DNA of 52,941 bases from Pseudoneurospora amorphoporcata. Lineage: Eukaryota; Ascomycota; Sordariomycetes; Sordariales; Sordariaceae. The notes beneath the pieces are model-generated. The model had not been told where the DNA came from. It did not search any database and was given only the letters and a program-made list of their open reading frames with translations. Location: assembly GCA_033297205.1 (NCBI GenBank), contig MU859285.1, positions 1-52,941 on the forward strand, given 5' to 3'. The position numbers and the translations under genes are program-made. This document shows, piece by piece, positions 1-11,598 of this stretch. Each line of letters starts with the position of its first letter. The stretch's first letter is position 1.

Positions 1-348
1 AATGAAGGCTTGGCTACCCTTGCGCACTCAAGACGGCTTGCTAAGAGGGAGGCGCGTACGGATTTCAAGGCGTGGTGGGCCGCGAACAAGCCAGAGTCGT
101 ATGCAGACTACCGGCTGGGCGTTTCTCCTAAGCCTAACGAGGAGTTGGAGCTGGACAGGCGCTCCCTACACCATCTTCTGGCAGCTAGATCAGGCCATGG
201 GGATTTCAAGGACTACCACGAGCGCTTCGAGCACGAGGACGCGCTGCTAACATGCTTTTGTGGAAGCTGGAAGAATCCCTTCCACCCCTTTTTCTGCAGG
301 AGGGCGTACGCGGTTTCCCCGGTACAGCTCCACGGTCTAAGTGTGTAA
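1..348 (+). mobile_element. C-terminal end of a Tad-type non-LTR retrotransposon polyprotein (partial)
   Basis: One frame is open from the first base to the TAA at 346-348, so the gene runs off the left edge. The protein has the tail typical of fungal Tad-like LINE ORF2 proteins: a basic, Trp-containing stretch (FKAWWAANKPESY), then HHLLAARSGHGDFKDYHERF, then a CCHC knuckle read as C-F-C-G-x7-H-x3-C. In the family this follows reverse transcriptase and RNase H, which would lie outside the window. The segment is GC-rich and has no stops, unlike the decayed AT-rich DNA beside it, so this copy may be younger or escaped RIP. No gene function for the host is implied. Confidence 0.82.
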
Positions 349-925
349 TCGTATGGAGGCTGGAGGGGACCAATGGGCTCTAAGCCTACCGGTACCTTGC
401 CAACTTGGCGTACATTGCCGGCACTCGTCGTCTGGCTAACTGTGTGCCAGATGCTAGTACTGGGCGCCAGACCTATAACACTACCTAATATTTAGACCGC
501 ACACCTCCCTCTCTTCCCTTCCTCTCTCCTCGTACAACTACGTATATTACATCTACCCTCTACCTCGTCCTGCACTGTGATAATAAAGTACGTTAAAAAT
601 ACTATAAGACCTCTTATACAGCCTCGTTTAAAAGCACTACGAAAGTTAGTTATAAAGACTATACTAATAAGGGTAGAAGTAGTTATAAAAGAGGTTGCAC
701 TAGAAAAGGAAGTACTAAAATAAGAGGTACTAGCACTTATATTGGCGTTAGAAAATAATAAATAAGACTATAACTCGTTCCTTTATTTACCTATTACTTA
801 TTTGAGCAATTATATAAGCTTCTAATACTATTGTATTAATAAACTATATTGCGTAATATGTTAGTTTAGTATAGGGATAGGTTAGATTTTATCACGGGGC
901 GAAGGCACCGTATAGGGTATGGTGA
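349..925. other. AT-rich, probably RIP-decayed repeat DNA
   Basis: No gene is visible. From about 540 to 870 the sequence becomes very rich in A and T with many TA steps, in contrast to the GC-rich DNA on the left. A short plus-strand frame near 680-770 (VALEKEVLK, stop, EVLALILALE) suggests an old coding repeat whose Gln or Trp codons became stops. RIP is the natural reading, but the element cannot be named from what is left. Confidence 0.5.
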
Positions 926-1114
926 GATATGCGTTGTTGCATAAGGAGAGGAAGGAGGAAGTGTGCGCGGAGGTCTGGCTATATGGGCGAGAGCCCTACG
1001 GCCAGACCGTGCGCGCGCACGTGAGGCTGCATGTGACCATGACATGGCTGATGTGCGCGAACGCAGAGCTCTGGGCTCTGGTCGGCACAGCACATCACAG
1101 GTCTAACCCTGTGA
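926..1114 (+). repeat. Dispersed repeat, copy 1 (shared with 51853-52035)
   Basis: About 190 bp beginning GATATGCGTTGTTG and ending TCACAGG-TCTAAC-CCTGTGA match, with many differences, the left half of the insertion at 51853-52291. Both copies keep the hairpin-forming part; here 973-1007 folds as GTCTGGC, GGGC, loop gaga, GCCC, GCCAGAC. Both end in the TCACAGG/CCTGTGA inverted repeat. After CCTGTGA the two copies diverge, so the shared module ends there. No protein is credible in it. Confidence 0.7.
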
Positions 1115-1230
1115 AAGATTTACGGTAAAATTCTATATATACTATCTTAGATTAAAACCCTATTCTAGATTTTCGCTACCTCCTACTTAACGAGTATGGG
1201 GGGAAAAAAGACTCTTAGCGCCCAGAACCA

Positions 1231-1311
1231 CCCAAGTAGCTAGACGTCTCATGCCCTTCAGGAGGCGGAAGTAGACGTTAAAAATAACAACAACAACCCC
1301 CAAGTAGCTAG
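1231..1311 (+). mobile_element. Tiny 5'-truncated SINE-like retroposon with 13-bp target duplication
   Basis: A 55-bp insert (1244-1298) is flanked on both sides by CCCAAGTAGCTAG (1231-1243 and 1299-1311). It begins ACGTCTCATGCCC, carries GGAGGCGGAAGTAGACG, and ends in an AAC-repeat tail. The same sequence, on the other strand and with a longer AAC tail, forms the 3' end of the element at 48929-49161. A long variable-length target duplication with a simple-repeat tail fits LINE-driven retroposition and 5' truncation. Confidence 0.75.
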
Positions 1312-1519
1312 TCCTTCGCACACATTCTGCCTTTCCTCTCCTTCGTACAACAACGTATATCCTACCCTACCCCCAACAGTGCCTCGCCCCGTAATACCCT
1401 ATTTAGTCCTACAATTCGAAGACTACAATGGTCCGAACGGAGGTGGCTGAGTAAATGAGACTAGTGCAGATAGCGTTTCTCTTATAGTATCTAGGTACTA
1501 CCGGCAATTCTTTAAAACA

Positions 1520-4169
1520 TTATCGCTCGATAACAGCCTCCCAATCCCTCACACTCTTTAATATATTGTTCGCGTGCTCCTTCTTTAACGTCGTAAGCTT
1601 ATCAACAATATGTCCCGTCGCTACCGCCTGTGCTCCCCAAACCCTCAATGCGACATCCGCCGCCCTCTCAAGCCAAACAATTGCCTGCTCCAAGTCCCCG
1701 CGTCTCTCATGGATCTCTGCGACGTCTTCCATTGTGTGCGCTGCGATGCCGTCTTGATGAAAGGCGACCTTTGGGTCATTGAGAAGCCCCTCGGGTGGCG
1801 GGCGACGGATAACAGCCATGCAGTGCTGCAATGCTTGGTCGCAGTCATCCACAACCATATAGAAGTGCGCCAACTCATTCTCAACTGCACGGGTCTGTTC
1901 CGAGTACGGGCCGAATTCTTGCCGGCAGGCTTTGAACAACTCGGTGACAATGGCCATTGCCGCATCGAACTCGCCGTTGCGACGGAGGAGAGTGGCTAGG
2001 GAGTCGAGAAGCTTGAAGGAGACGAAGCGTCGTTGGCCGAGGCGACTGAACATGTCCACCATGCACTGCAAGGCGCGGCGGGAAATTTCCTGACAATCTT
2101 GGTCGTTGTTGAGTTCGGTGCAGATGCGAGCGATGGGATGCGTGGGTGAGAAGTTGTTTTTGGCTTCACTGGCCAGGAACTGCAGCAGGATGGTCCGAAG
2201 TTCGGGGCGGGCGCGGACATTGGCTGGTGAGAGCGTGGCGAAGAGGTTGCGGAGGAAGTCAAAAGGTTGGCTGGTCATGGCGGCCGCGGCATCCCGACCA
2301 GCTTCGGACAAGGCTGGCCATGCGCGGACATCGGGTCGCTGAGTGGCATCTGACTTACCTGAACTGGCCGATAGCTTGACGAGGTAAATGGCGTTTTTGA
2401 TGGAAGACCAGTAACGCTGTGATGCATCGGTTGTTCCTCGTCCGAGGAACTCATCGGGTGCGATGCCGTCAGGTACGTTGCGTATTTGCCAGTCATAGTA
2501 GTCGCGGAGGCTGAGGGTGATGATGTCCAGTGTTCGCGTCCTGGAGTCCGGGGCGATGAATGGTGGAGGTGACTCGGCAAGTGCGCGGATCTGTGCCTTG
2601 AAGTTGGAAAGGTTTTGTGGATTGGGGGACCCGGCGTGGACTATTTGCTTGTCCCCGTCCTGGTTCTGATCCTCTGACCAAGCACAACTCGATGCGGGTG
2701 TAGCGCATGATTGGCCACCAGGTGTCGAGGAAGACAAGGTTGGCGACGAGCATGTCTCGATGGTCTCGGCGGGAGACTCCGATCTCCCCTTTGACTGGGG
2801 GGCGGTTTCTATGATGAGGTCCGCTATGCTCAGTGCCGTCCGGGTGATTGGTGGGCTCATGGCTCGTTGGTGTGCTGGTGTTGGTGACCTGCCCATGGAC
2901 ATGGTACTTGGACTGGATATGTTGATGGACAAGGATGTGTAGGGGCTCGTTGACCGTTGTGAACGCGTCCGACTCTGATGTGGTGATAGCAGGGGCTGTG
3001 TGTACTGTGGTGCTTCCCGTACGCCGTCCATGTTATTTATATCATGTTGTTGGTATCCCGCCGGTGAGGCATGGGCGTGCCTTCGAGGCGAAGTGGATTC
3101 ATGGAATCGACCAGGACGTACATGCCTATCCTTTTCATCGCTGTTCACATTTTTGAACACGTTCCATTCCCGGAATCTCTTGTCATACATACGTTTGCTG
3201 GTGTCCGACAAGGTGAGGTTAGCAAAGGGGATCTCGATCAGCGTCATGTTGGTTCTGCGGAGGTGGAGTGATGTGACAAGGTAGGGTGAGATGAAGGATA
3301 TGGAAGGGAGGATAATGACGACAAGAAGTCCAGGGAAGTGGTCATTATTATAGTTAAGACGATGATCAGGTACCGTACACATGATTGCCAGCAACGGTAT
3401 AAGAGAACGGAGACGTGAGATAGATGAGCTGCATGGTAGACAGCCGGCGGACTGCTTTCCCTGTTCGTCAAACTCAGAGGGCATGGACTGATCCGGTTGC
3501 TGTGGTCAATAGGCCGTGGAGCCAGCACATGCGGCTAGCTCCCGTGGGACTGGGACTTGGATGAGTGTAGTGATGGGATAGGACAGTGTGTCTCTGACGG
3601 TGCAGATGCTGTATCCATGTTCAGACGGGGACAGGACATGGACACGAAGAAGCCGTCGGCTTGTTGATTTGAGCTGCATGAAGAAAGCGAGAAGGACATG
3701 GGGCTTGCTGTGTGGATAGAGACCGACAGAATAAAGGGAGGCCAAAATACCTTGCAGAGAAGTTGTATTGACTCCTCATAATGTCGCTTACTTTTTTGAG
3801 GGGATACTGTCTGTAGAGGTCGACGATGATATCGCGATGGCGGGCCCAATCCTGCGCGGACGGGCCCTGGAGCGTGCGCGTGGCCTGTTGCTGTCCCAGG
3901 CCGGGAGGTCCTCTCAAGTGAGCACCCGGCAACGGTGCTGTTCCTATTGACATGGCCAAAGGAGGAAGCGGTTGCAAAGATGTGGAGGATGATGATGATG
4001 ATGATCGTGCTGACGCCGATGAAAGAGAGACTTGTTGTGGTTGAAGTGATGATGATGATGATGATGATGATGATGGCCCGTGTTGTGGAAGTCCGGGCAG
4101 TGGATGTGATTGAAGTCCCGGGGCGCCGGGAGCATCTGCACGGGTCTGATCGGATCGGTACATGGCCAT
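1520..4169 (-). CDS. Clr5-domain protein with C-terminal TPR-like repeats, two exons
   Basis: Exon 1 is 4169-3751 and exon 2 is 3197-1520; the joined ORF codes for 698 aa. The Clr5 domain is split by the intron: residues ~104-139 (DWARHRDIIVDLYRQY...SQYNFSA) join in frame to SKRMYDKRFREW, which is the evidence for the GTATTT donor and CCAG acceptor. The 553-bp intron is long for a fungus, so extra exons cannot be excluded. Before Clr5 there is a Ser/Pro/Gln-rich segment with poly-Ser runs encoded by ATC/ATG-type trinucleotide repeats. Residues ~400-698 are helical with TPR-like spacing (LDSLATLLRRNGEFDAAMAI; AEIHERRGDLEQAIVWLERA). Clr5 proteins are fungal nuclear or regulatory proteins; the exact target here is unknown. 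The start chosen is the first ATG in exon 1. Confidence 0.78.
3988..4075. repeat. ATG/GAT trinucleotide microsatellites coding for poly-Ser
   Basis: Two runs, about 3988-4005 and 4048-4075, consist of uninterrupted GAT/ATG units. On the minus strand they lie in exon 1 of the Clr5 gene and are read as serine codons, giving two poly-Ser runs of 7-9 residues. Length variation between strains would change only the disordered N-terminus. Confidence 0.85.
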
Positions 4170-7048
4170 GGTCACTATCGTCTATCCTTGAAATCCGAGC
4201 AACGGTTTCTAGGAACAGAAGAGCGAGCAAGGGCAACGGCCGATTTGACAAGCAGCAAATGATGGAACAAGTGAGAGAATCTGGGGATGGGGGTCGGGGA
4301 CGAAACTAGGTGGAATGGAAAATGCGAAGCGCCCCAGGAGATGCAAGAACCTCACGTTTTTAGTGCCGCTGCGTCAGTGCAGAAAGCCGCGAACCGCGCA
4401 TGACGCCAGTGGACGGTCGCCCCTAATCGATATCGCTATTGGTCGCCATTTGTTGCCGTCCATCAAATGGCGGTGGGACTGTTGCCCAAACGCGGCCGCC
4501 CATGTAACCCCACGAAATGCGCTACAATCCTCCAGAACCACAGAAGGTGCCCATTGTCCTGCACAGCTGCACTTCCGTTGAATGTTACCACCTAATAATG
4601 CTACCTCCTTGAGGGTACATAAAATGACCGTCATGAGGGATCCGTTTGAGGCTGCCGGCATCGAACACGACATGAAGAAGAGGGGACCTCCTGCCGGTTG
4701 TTAAATGCCTCAACCCATCCATCTGTCCCTTCTACTTCAGAAAGCGCACAAAGGAAAAGCCTGGCATCGCTTGACGCATTGAATGCTTCAATTTCGATGA
4801 ACCGCCGACGAGGATCTCCAACGCTCTTGGGGCCGATCACACAATGCAAACTCAGCGTATTGTTCAAACACCACGGTTATTTAACTGTACTGAAACCAGG
4901 CAAAGGAGCGAATTTCACCTGCCGACACCAGGGCACCATCACGACACAAAAGAGAACCCGCTCGCGTGGCACAGCATCCCCAAATAACCCTTTCGAAAAG
5001 AACCTTGCATATGCCGAGACCAGCTACAGTAGTGTCCTCCCCTTCTGTGATGCAGAAGACCAACGCCGAGAGGGCTGACTCCGGGGTGCACGATATCAAC
5101 CCCTGGCTGGCGTAGTGCCCCTAAAACGCCACCACGGCCACCGGGCTGTCGGCTAGAGACAGCTGCTGTCGTTTCAGCCACCGACATTGCGACGACGACG
5201 TAAAATCCAACACCAGACGCGGACACACGGTTCACAGTTGCGTATCAATATTTGACAATGGAGAACTGATGGGAGGCTACCGTAGAGGTTTGCTTAGATA
5301 CCGTGACTCTGAGCATAGATTGACAAATCTTGACGCTGACAGAGATCTGACGTCTATGTTGGTTCCCTTTCTCATCCTACTCCGAGTACCTCTACGTGTC
5401 GGACAGCGAGGCCGCCAACTCGCAATATGATACGATTTACGAATATGCGGAACCCCAACTCGGATCTTTCTCCACAGGGGACATATCACATTCCGTTCGA
5501 CTATTGACATGTTGTTGGCGGACAGTGGTATCCGAGGCATCCAAGGTTCACGTCCGCATAGGTACTACTGTCAAGCTGCATTACACCGAGTCGCCGACCA
5601 TTGCTCATCATCACCAACACCCAACTCATGACAGCATCACGAGAACAGAAGGCTGAGTAACCATTTTACAAAGAAGACGCGGGAAGTGGGAGAACCGACA
5701 CAGGTGCAGCAAAATAGGCGCACAACTGCACATACCGAGGGAATTGTTCAACCTGGCGTCTTTGGTCGCCTGTCGCTTCAATTGATGATTATACCCCACA
5801 GCGACCTGCAGTTATCCCACGACCCATAAGGCATAGAGAGGTATGCACGGTTCCTGCTGTCGATGTTCGGTAGATGTAGGTACAGCCCTCGCTGACCATG
5901 TATCGTAAAATGTGTTTGTACAGTGCTGTCTGTTGCAAGGTAGTTGGGGCAGGATGACCGGGGGCTGTACGTGAAAGTTCGAAGAAAAATGCAAGAGGAC
6001 GAACCAGGGTGAAAGGTAAAATAGAGACCGGGCAACAAGCAGAAAGCAGGGGAATCACGATGTGACGGTGTAACCAAAGATGGCCGACAGTAGAGAGACA
6101 TGGAGAAGAACTTTGCAGTAGTGTCATTTATGTTACCCTGACGGGTTCTCGCCCAGTTTGGCCAAGCTCCGTTCCCGACCTTCGATAATCATGACCTCCA
6201 CATCGGCCTCTTGCTGTTCAAAGCTCCGATACTCCTAGCTACAACTCTTCAAGTGAGGCCTCCCAAGAACCAAATCAATAAGTATGCCGCCCAACTCCAT
6301 ACCTGAACACCTTAAAATCTTCAAAACAACCGCATATGCGATCAAGAACAGCGCCTTTTGCACCCAGTCTGCACTCGACACCTGCTTAAGGTATGCACCA
6401 CTTATCTTCGCATGCTGCACCTTGTGCTGCTCGCCTCCCCCATTCTGAACTCAAACCCCTTCCATCTAACCTATTTAGTCAATGAGGTCTTTTCCTTCCC
6501 GATGATTCTTAATAAAGTCGAACAGCGCGGTTATGACGCATAATGTTCTGTGAGAGACAGGTATGTTAGCACTCATTTCCTGCGTTGTGTGTGTATCCAT
6601 TTCGTAAGAAAAATGTTGTGGGACGAGAGGATGGGGCAAACGGAAGAAAGGAGAAATCGGTCAGGACAGTAATAAATGCACCAGAGCCGTGAAAGCTGGC
6701 ACCGCAGCATCGACAACGAGGTAAGCAAGAGCCGAGGGAGGCCAAGACCTAAGATAGCGCACCAGCGAATATGAAGGTGGCTTAGACCGCGTGTTCGGTG
6801 ATGACTGATGAGCCAGCCTTCCGTCCGCACATCCGCACTCAGTCAACCAACCGCCAGTCACTTCTGACGTGATGCTCTCTCTGCAATGAGGGTGGTGACC
6901 AGCCAGTGGTCAACCGTAGGTGCATCAGAAAGTCTCCAGAAGCACTCGCTCTCATGGAAAAATGAGTTGACGATGGATGGCTTCCATGCATCTCATCCAA
7001 CCCGTCATGGATTTCTAGGTAAGAAAGGAGGAACGAAGAAGAAACCAC
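4170..7048. other. 2.9 kb without a supportable gene
   Basis: Open frames on both strands are short and overlap without family resemblance. The best hint is on the plus strand: ATG at about 6284 (MPPNSIPEHLKIFKTTAYAI) is followed by an intron-like piece with GTATGC, TCTAAC and CTATTTAG, then NEVFSFPMILNKVEQ before a stop at 6541-6543. The two pieces do not join in one frame, so I do not call a gene. The region also includes the upstream side of the Clr5 gene. Confidence 0.4.
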
Positions 7049-7893
7049 TTACGCCTGTACAGCACCCATGACCAAAGGAGCAATCAGACTCCTTTCGCTG
7101 TCACTCGTCCCCAGCTGTCTATCACCAACATTAGACAACCTAATGCCCATGGCTCCCGCCAGCCCTATCCCCGCACCAGCAAGGAGCAAGTTAAACACGC
7201 AGCAGGAGACTGTCACAATCTTCTTGCGCCAGTGCTGCTCGCCTTCTGTGAGGTTGACCTTTGCAGAGGTGGTTTCCACGGCGAGGAGAGCAGCAAAAAT
7301 TCCGATGGTGAGAATTAGGCCTATTGTTCCCTGGTGGTATTGTTAGCATATCGTTGGCGCAATGCTGTGGAATATCATGGCATTGCGGAGGAGGAGGTGA
7401 GGGTTGTTATCGTGTGCTGCGCTGTAACCAACGGATGCAGTCAAAAATGGAAAGGGATGAGAGAATGGTGCACTGCTGATATGGGACGGCAGTCGTGATG
7501 GTGGGCAAGTCAAAATGACCGTGCTGACGACTCTGCTGCTGCATCATCACGAAACGAGAACTGACTTACCACGATAACAGAAGCAACCGGCAACAGCTCG
7601 TTGACAATGATCCCAAAATTGCTATGCCCGCTTCCACCCTTTTCATCAACACCACTGCCCAGCGCTTGTAGCAGTACAATGTTGCAGGACTTGGAATCAG
7701 AGTTAATGACGGTTTGGTCATCCGACATATTCATGACTATTGTCGTTGGTTGCTGTGATGTGGTGGCTAGGTTGTCGGCCTCGTTCTGCAGGTTGTGTAT
7801 GAAGGCCACGACACCAGCTATTATCAGCCCGAGGTGGCCGAGGATACAGAGAATGTGGGTGAGCTTCCACCATGGGTGATTGGTTCTGTACAT
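7049..7893 (-). CDS. Small predicted multi-pass membrane protein, two exons
   Basis: Exon 1 (7893-7570) and exon 2 (7330-7049) join across a 239-bp intron with donor GTAAGT and acceptor ACCAG; both exons are in phase 0, giving 201 aa. Hydrophobic segments are LTHILCILGHLGLIIAGVVA (about residues 11-31), a long segment that spans the splice junction (LLPVASVIV then GTIGLILTIGIFAALLA), and VSCCVFNLLLAGAGIGLAGA. The loop between the first two is polar and Asn/Ser-rich and could be outside the cell. This looks like the four-helix uncharacterised membrane proteins of ascomycetes, but I do not recognise the family. A GTAAGT directly at the stop codon (CAGGC|GTAAGT) leaves a slightly different C-terminus possible. 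Confidence 0.6.
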
Positions 7894-9080
7894 GGCGATG
7901 TGTTGATGGGATGCGCGTGATTAAGGTAGGTGTGACCGGTAAGTAATGACGACGACGAGGATGGTGATGGTTGGGAAGGGTAAGAAGATTGGTAAGCGGT
8001 GGAAGGTGAAACTAATGCTAACCCCAGGCGAAGATCTGATACGCGCGCCAACGTAATAGTATAAGACAACTGGGATGGTAGGGAAAACAGAGCGGAATTA
8101 GACAAGTGGACTGATCTAGTGTTGACTTGAGAAAGGGATGCCATGTATATAAGGCACTTGCCATGGCCTGGCTGCCACTGGACAGCAAACGTGGACTCGG
8201 CCAGCCCAGGAATAACACCAACCAACATCCGGTTGGTAGAATGTGACCGGGTTGTTGCCCTCGATGATGCTCCTGGATGTCCTGCGGCGGCGCCGGAGTG
8301 TGCTCGGGGGCTCAGGGGCCCCAAAGAGACGTCTGTCTGTCCTGGTTTGTTCCTAAGAGCGCGCTGTTCCCTGGGAGCTTCCCAAAACGGACGCGGGCTA
8401 TCACGAAGAAAGGAAAAGAAGAAGGCCAACTTGGACTAACATGGGTGATGGTGATGGCATTCGCAAGGATATGAGGAGTATGTTGGGCTGAAAATGGGTG
8501 AAGTAAGAGAGGGCTGATGAGATCTGGTTGTTAGCGTTCTCCAAGAAGAAAGGCTTGGGTGGTTGTAGCTCCACACCCGCCTCCTCCTGGACTTGTCATC
8601 ATCGTTCACTGCCACAATGGCTCTTTGCGACTTCCTGTGACGAGATGTTAAGCGACGGGAACATGTACCGGTAAAGGGAAGGTGGTTCGTGGTGTCTTTG
8701 TTCTTCATTCTGTTGGTTGTCCAGAGTTGCCGCAAAAGCGACGTTGAAGTCGTGACTGGGCCAAACATTTGCCAGGATATGGACTGGATATGTCGCGGAT
8801 AGCGGAATCAGCCACAGTCGACCGCTCGTGTCCTTGTTTATATGGTGTTTTCTCGGTTATAAATTTCCCAAACTCGGTCTGAGCCCCAGTCCGATCAACT
8901 CCCCCCGCGTTTCTTCAAGGTTCCAGTTGAGATGATCACGATGCCTTGGCGTCTGTTGAGCAGAGTGAAACCGATGATTTTGCGTGGGATTCCGGACCCA
9001 GGCTCGTTGCTAGCCCGCTCCCAGCGCTCGTGTACTGACTTGATGATCCAGAATGATGGTTAAGCGCGGAATGATGGAAT
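7894..9080. other. 1.2 kb upstream of the membrane-protein gene, no gene seen
   Basis: A long minus-strand open frame at 7824-8429 overlaps the start of the membrane-protein gene in another frame and is low-complexity Ser/Pro/Leu, so it is treated as a shadow. No intron-exon pattern with conserved protein text was found. Promoter and 5' leader of the membrane-protein gene must lie here. Confidence 0.4.
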
Positions 9081-9440
9081 TTAGCTCCCGCCCGAGCGGG
9101 AACCGGGCGCCCAGGAATGAACCTTCTTGAGTAAGCTGAGTCTGTTTGTGTGTGAGCCGTAGGGCTGGGCCACGAAGTTCACATTGCACAACTTAACCGC
9201 TGGGTCGCCCTCCGATCTCAGATCTATGAATGGACATGATTGGTGGTTAGCATTCAATTGGACGTCTGTGTAACCAATCACTTACTGACTGGGTCCTTGA
9301 CTGCCATGTCGATGATTGACGGACTATGTTGAGATGACAGGACCCCAATTGCCCTCGAAGCCTCGATAGAAATGGAACCCGGTGAATACTTGATTGTGGT
9401 TGATGTCGAAAGTAAGATTAAAAGTCGCTACTGAGTCAGA
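9081..9440 (-). other. Possible spliced coding region around a good intron
   Basis: A textbook 62-bp intron lies at 9285-9224 on the minus strand: donor GTAAGTG, branch GCTAAC, acceptor TTCATAG. Downstream of it one frame reads LRSEGDPAVKLCNVNFVAQP to a stop at 9081-9083. Upstream, two frames compete: one joins in phase (IGVLSSQHSPSIIDMAVKDP), the other looks more protein-like (FNLTFDINHNQVFTGFHFYR) but stops before the intron at 9324. No start codon could be fixed and no family is recognised, so only the intron is a solid observation. Confidence 0.25.
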
Positions 9441-9639
9441 TGGATGCCTTGGTTTCGTTCTTGGCTTTGTGGTTCGTACTGTCCCCAAGCTGTCCGGAGT
9501 GACTGGTGCCTGGAGGCCCTGGTTCCCCGAGGTAATTGATGTCATTCCGCACCTGCGTATACGATGCAGGTCGAGCACGCAGGGGAGTTGATGTTCTAGA
9601 AAGACAACAAAGAGGGATGGAAGAGTCACACTCACGGTT

Positions 9640-11590
9640 AATGCCGAGAAGTGAGAAACGAACCTGGGAGCTCGACTGACCGGTTCCGTGGCATCCCTAG
9701 AAGGTACCTATGGTCGGTGAGACATGCAGCGGCAGGTACGAACTGCTAGGTAGGTACGGTATCTTTACGGTAGTAGTAGATGCCCTGTGCCACAATGCCA
9801 AGAGAACTTAGCGAATCACGCTGTCGGTTCTCGGCACTCTTCTGCGAACTGCGCGCCCGAATCTGAGATGATTAGAAATGAAGAATCATAAAATGCGTAT
9901 TTTGATGAATGATGTTCGGGGTTTGTTGTTTGGAGGGGCGGCGCCAATTGGGTGGATGGTCGGGGCACAATTGCGGGCACTGGGCAGTCTTCGTGTTGGC
10001 AACGGGAGGAAATACCAACTGGCCGGACGGTGACTATTCGGCTTAGGTCATGTCTCTGTTTTTCATAAGTATCTTTGTTTTCACGATATCATGAGTGGTG
10101 AAGGGAAAAGGAGGGAGTTGATCGATGGGGCTGAAGCGGCTCAAGCATCAATCGTCAACAGTGGGCAAAGGGAGCGCGCTTGTATGTTGTGCTCAACTGG
10201 CGCTAACCCTTCAACGCTAACTAACCGCCATTGGCAACAGCGATACACTAGAGCCCCACGACGACCGTTGATGGCTTCACTTTGAACACCATACCAACGG
10301 CTTCTGTCGTAGTGTGACAGCAACTCTGTTGTTTGCTGCCTGGAGCTTTGTGATGTACAAAGTTCAACTCGGATGCGTACTGTCCTTATCTGGCTTGTCA
10401 CCCACGACTAGGCAAAAACATCCCGAAAGCCACCTCGTTATCACCAGCGAAATACGATAACAAACTCAACGCAGGCTCGTCCGCAGCAACAATCTCTCGG
10501 ACACTGAAGCCTAGAATCCGAGCGTTGCACATACGCCCACGCGCACGTGGTAACCGCCTCTCTGGGGTGTGATGTCGCACCGTGTCTTGATCGATGTTTT
10601 CCGATGTGATCGAGTGCTGTTGAGGACGCTGCGGCCACTCGGAGCGGCCCCTGTTGCCCTCTGACAGCAGAGCCAACGCCCCGGAGGGATTACCAACAGT
10701 CTGGTTCACGATACATGCCAGGACAACAGACTGAGGCTATTTGTGTGGGATTCAAGTTTGTTTCAGGCGTCTCCAAGCCCAGGCTTTCCCTCTTTCCACA
10801 ATTTGGCAATGGCTTTGGGCTTTGGTCTCCTAGTAAACAAACAAGAGCAAAAGAGAGGCAGAAAGCCTGGAGCGCCTTAAACAGCCCGCTCCAAATCCGT
10901 CGAGGGACTTTCTTGTCACGGCCCCCAACTCGTAAAGTCACGATAATGGCTTTTTTGAAGTTGGAGGAGGCTCATACCCTCATTTTCGGTCCGGCATATT
11001 TCCATTCGACCGTGCCCGTTGACGGGAGCAGTACCATCCGGGCTCACCTCCGCCTCCATGCTGGAGCATATAACGGAGCTGACACCCGTCCGCCTTACCT
11101 CACCACCCAGCTTACACTCCAAGTTAGGAAGTGTCCGGGATGTGGTCTGAATCATTCGGCGTGCCGTAAAGGACGCGTGCGGCCAGGATCAAGATTTGAG
11201 GCCCAATGGACAAGGGGTCCAAAAACCGGTACATACGGGCGCTGGCGTGAAATCCACCCAAAACTCAGGTACCATGCCATAATTGGGCCCGGCACTAACA
11301 GCGGTTAACCGCTAACGCCATGCCGCAGTTGCACTCTGAACCACACCATCGCATTATCCCCAGCATCACGAGGAGATCGTTAACGGCTTACCGAACCACG
11401 CAAAAAGACTAAAGGATTGTATCATCCCTTCACCATGACTATGCAGGGTTCGTATCCTGGCGGTTAATGGTCCTTCGGCAGTTCCTTGTTAAAAGTTTAG
11501 TTTCCTCCCGACCGAAGAGTGTCGGACAACTACCTTATGATATACGCCGTGGTGTTGCGCAGCAGTTAGGTCTGCTAGTGTTGGTGTTAG
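9640..11590. other. About 2 kb with no supportable gene
   Basis: Plus-strand frame 10715-11308 and minus-strand frame 10398-10709 are the longest, but neither has a convincing start, domain or splice partner. The minus-strand end reads VREIVAADEPALSLLSYFAG, which could be a real exon, though nothing confirms it. A GGTTCGTATCC near 11447 resembles a tRNA B box but no cloverleaf could be built around it. Confidence 0.35.
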
Positions 11591-11598
11591 TGTTAGTG

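Noticed and set aside
7824..8429. 201-codon minus-strand frame over the start of the membrane-protein gene
   Set aside because: It overlaps the real exon in another frame, is Ser/Pro/Leu low-complexity and has no homology-like text.
10715..11308. 197-codon plus-strand frame
   Set aside because: Mixed composition without domain, splice partner or promoter; both strands are open here by chance.
11440..11465. tRNA-like B box GGTTCGTATCC
   Set aside because: Position 58 equivalent is not A, and no acceptor stem or A box could be paired around it.
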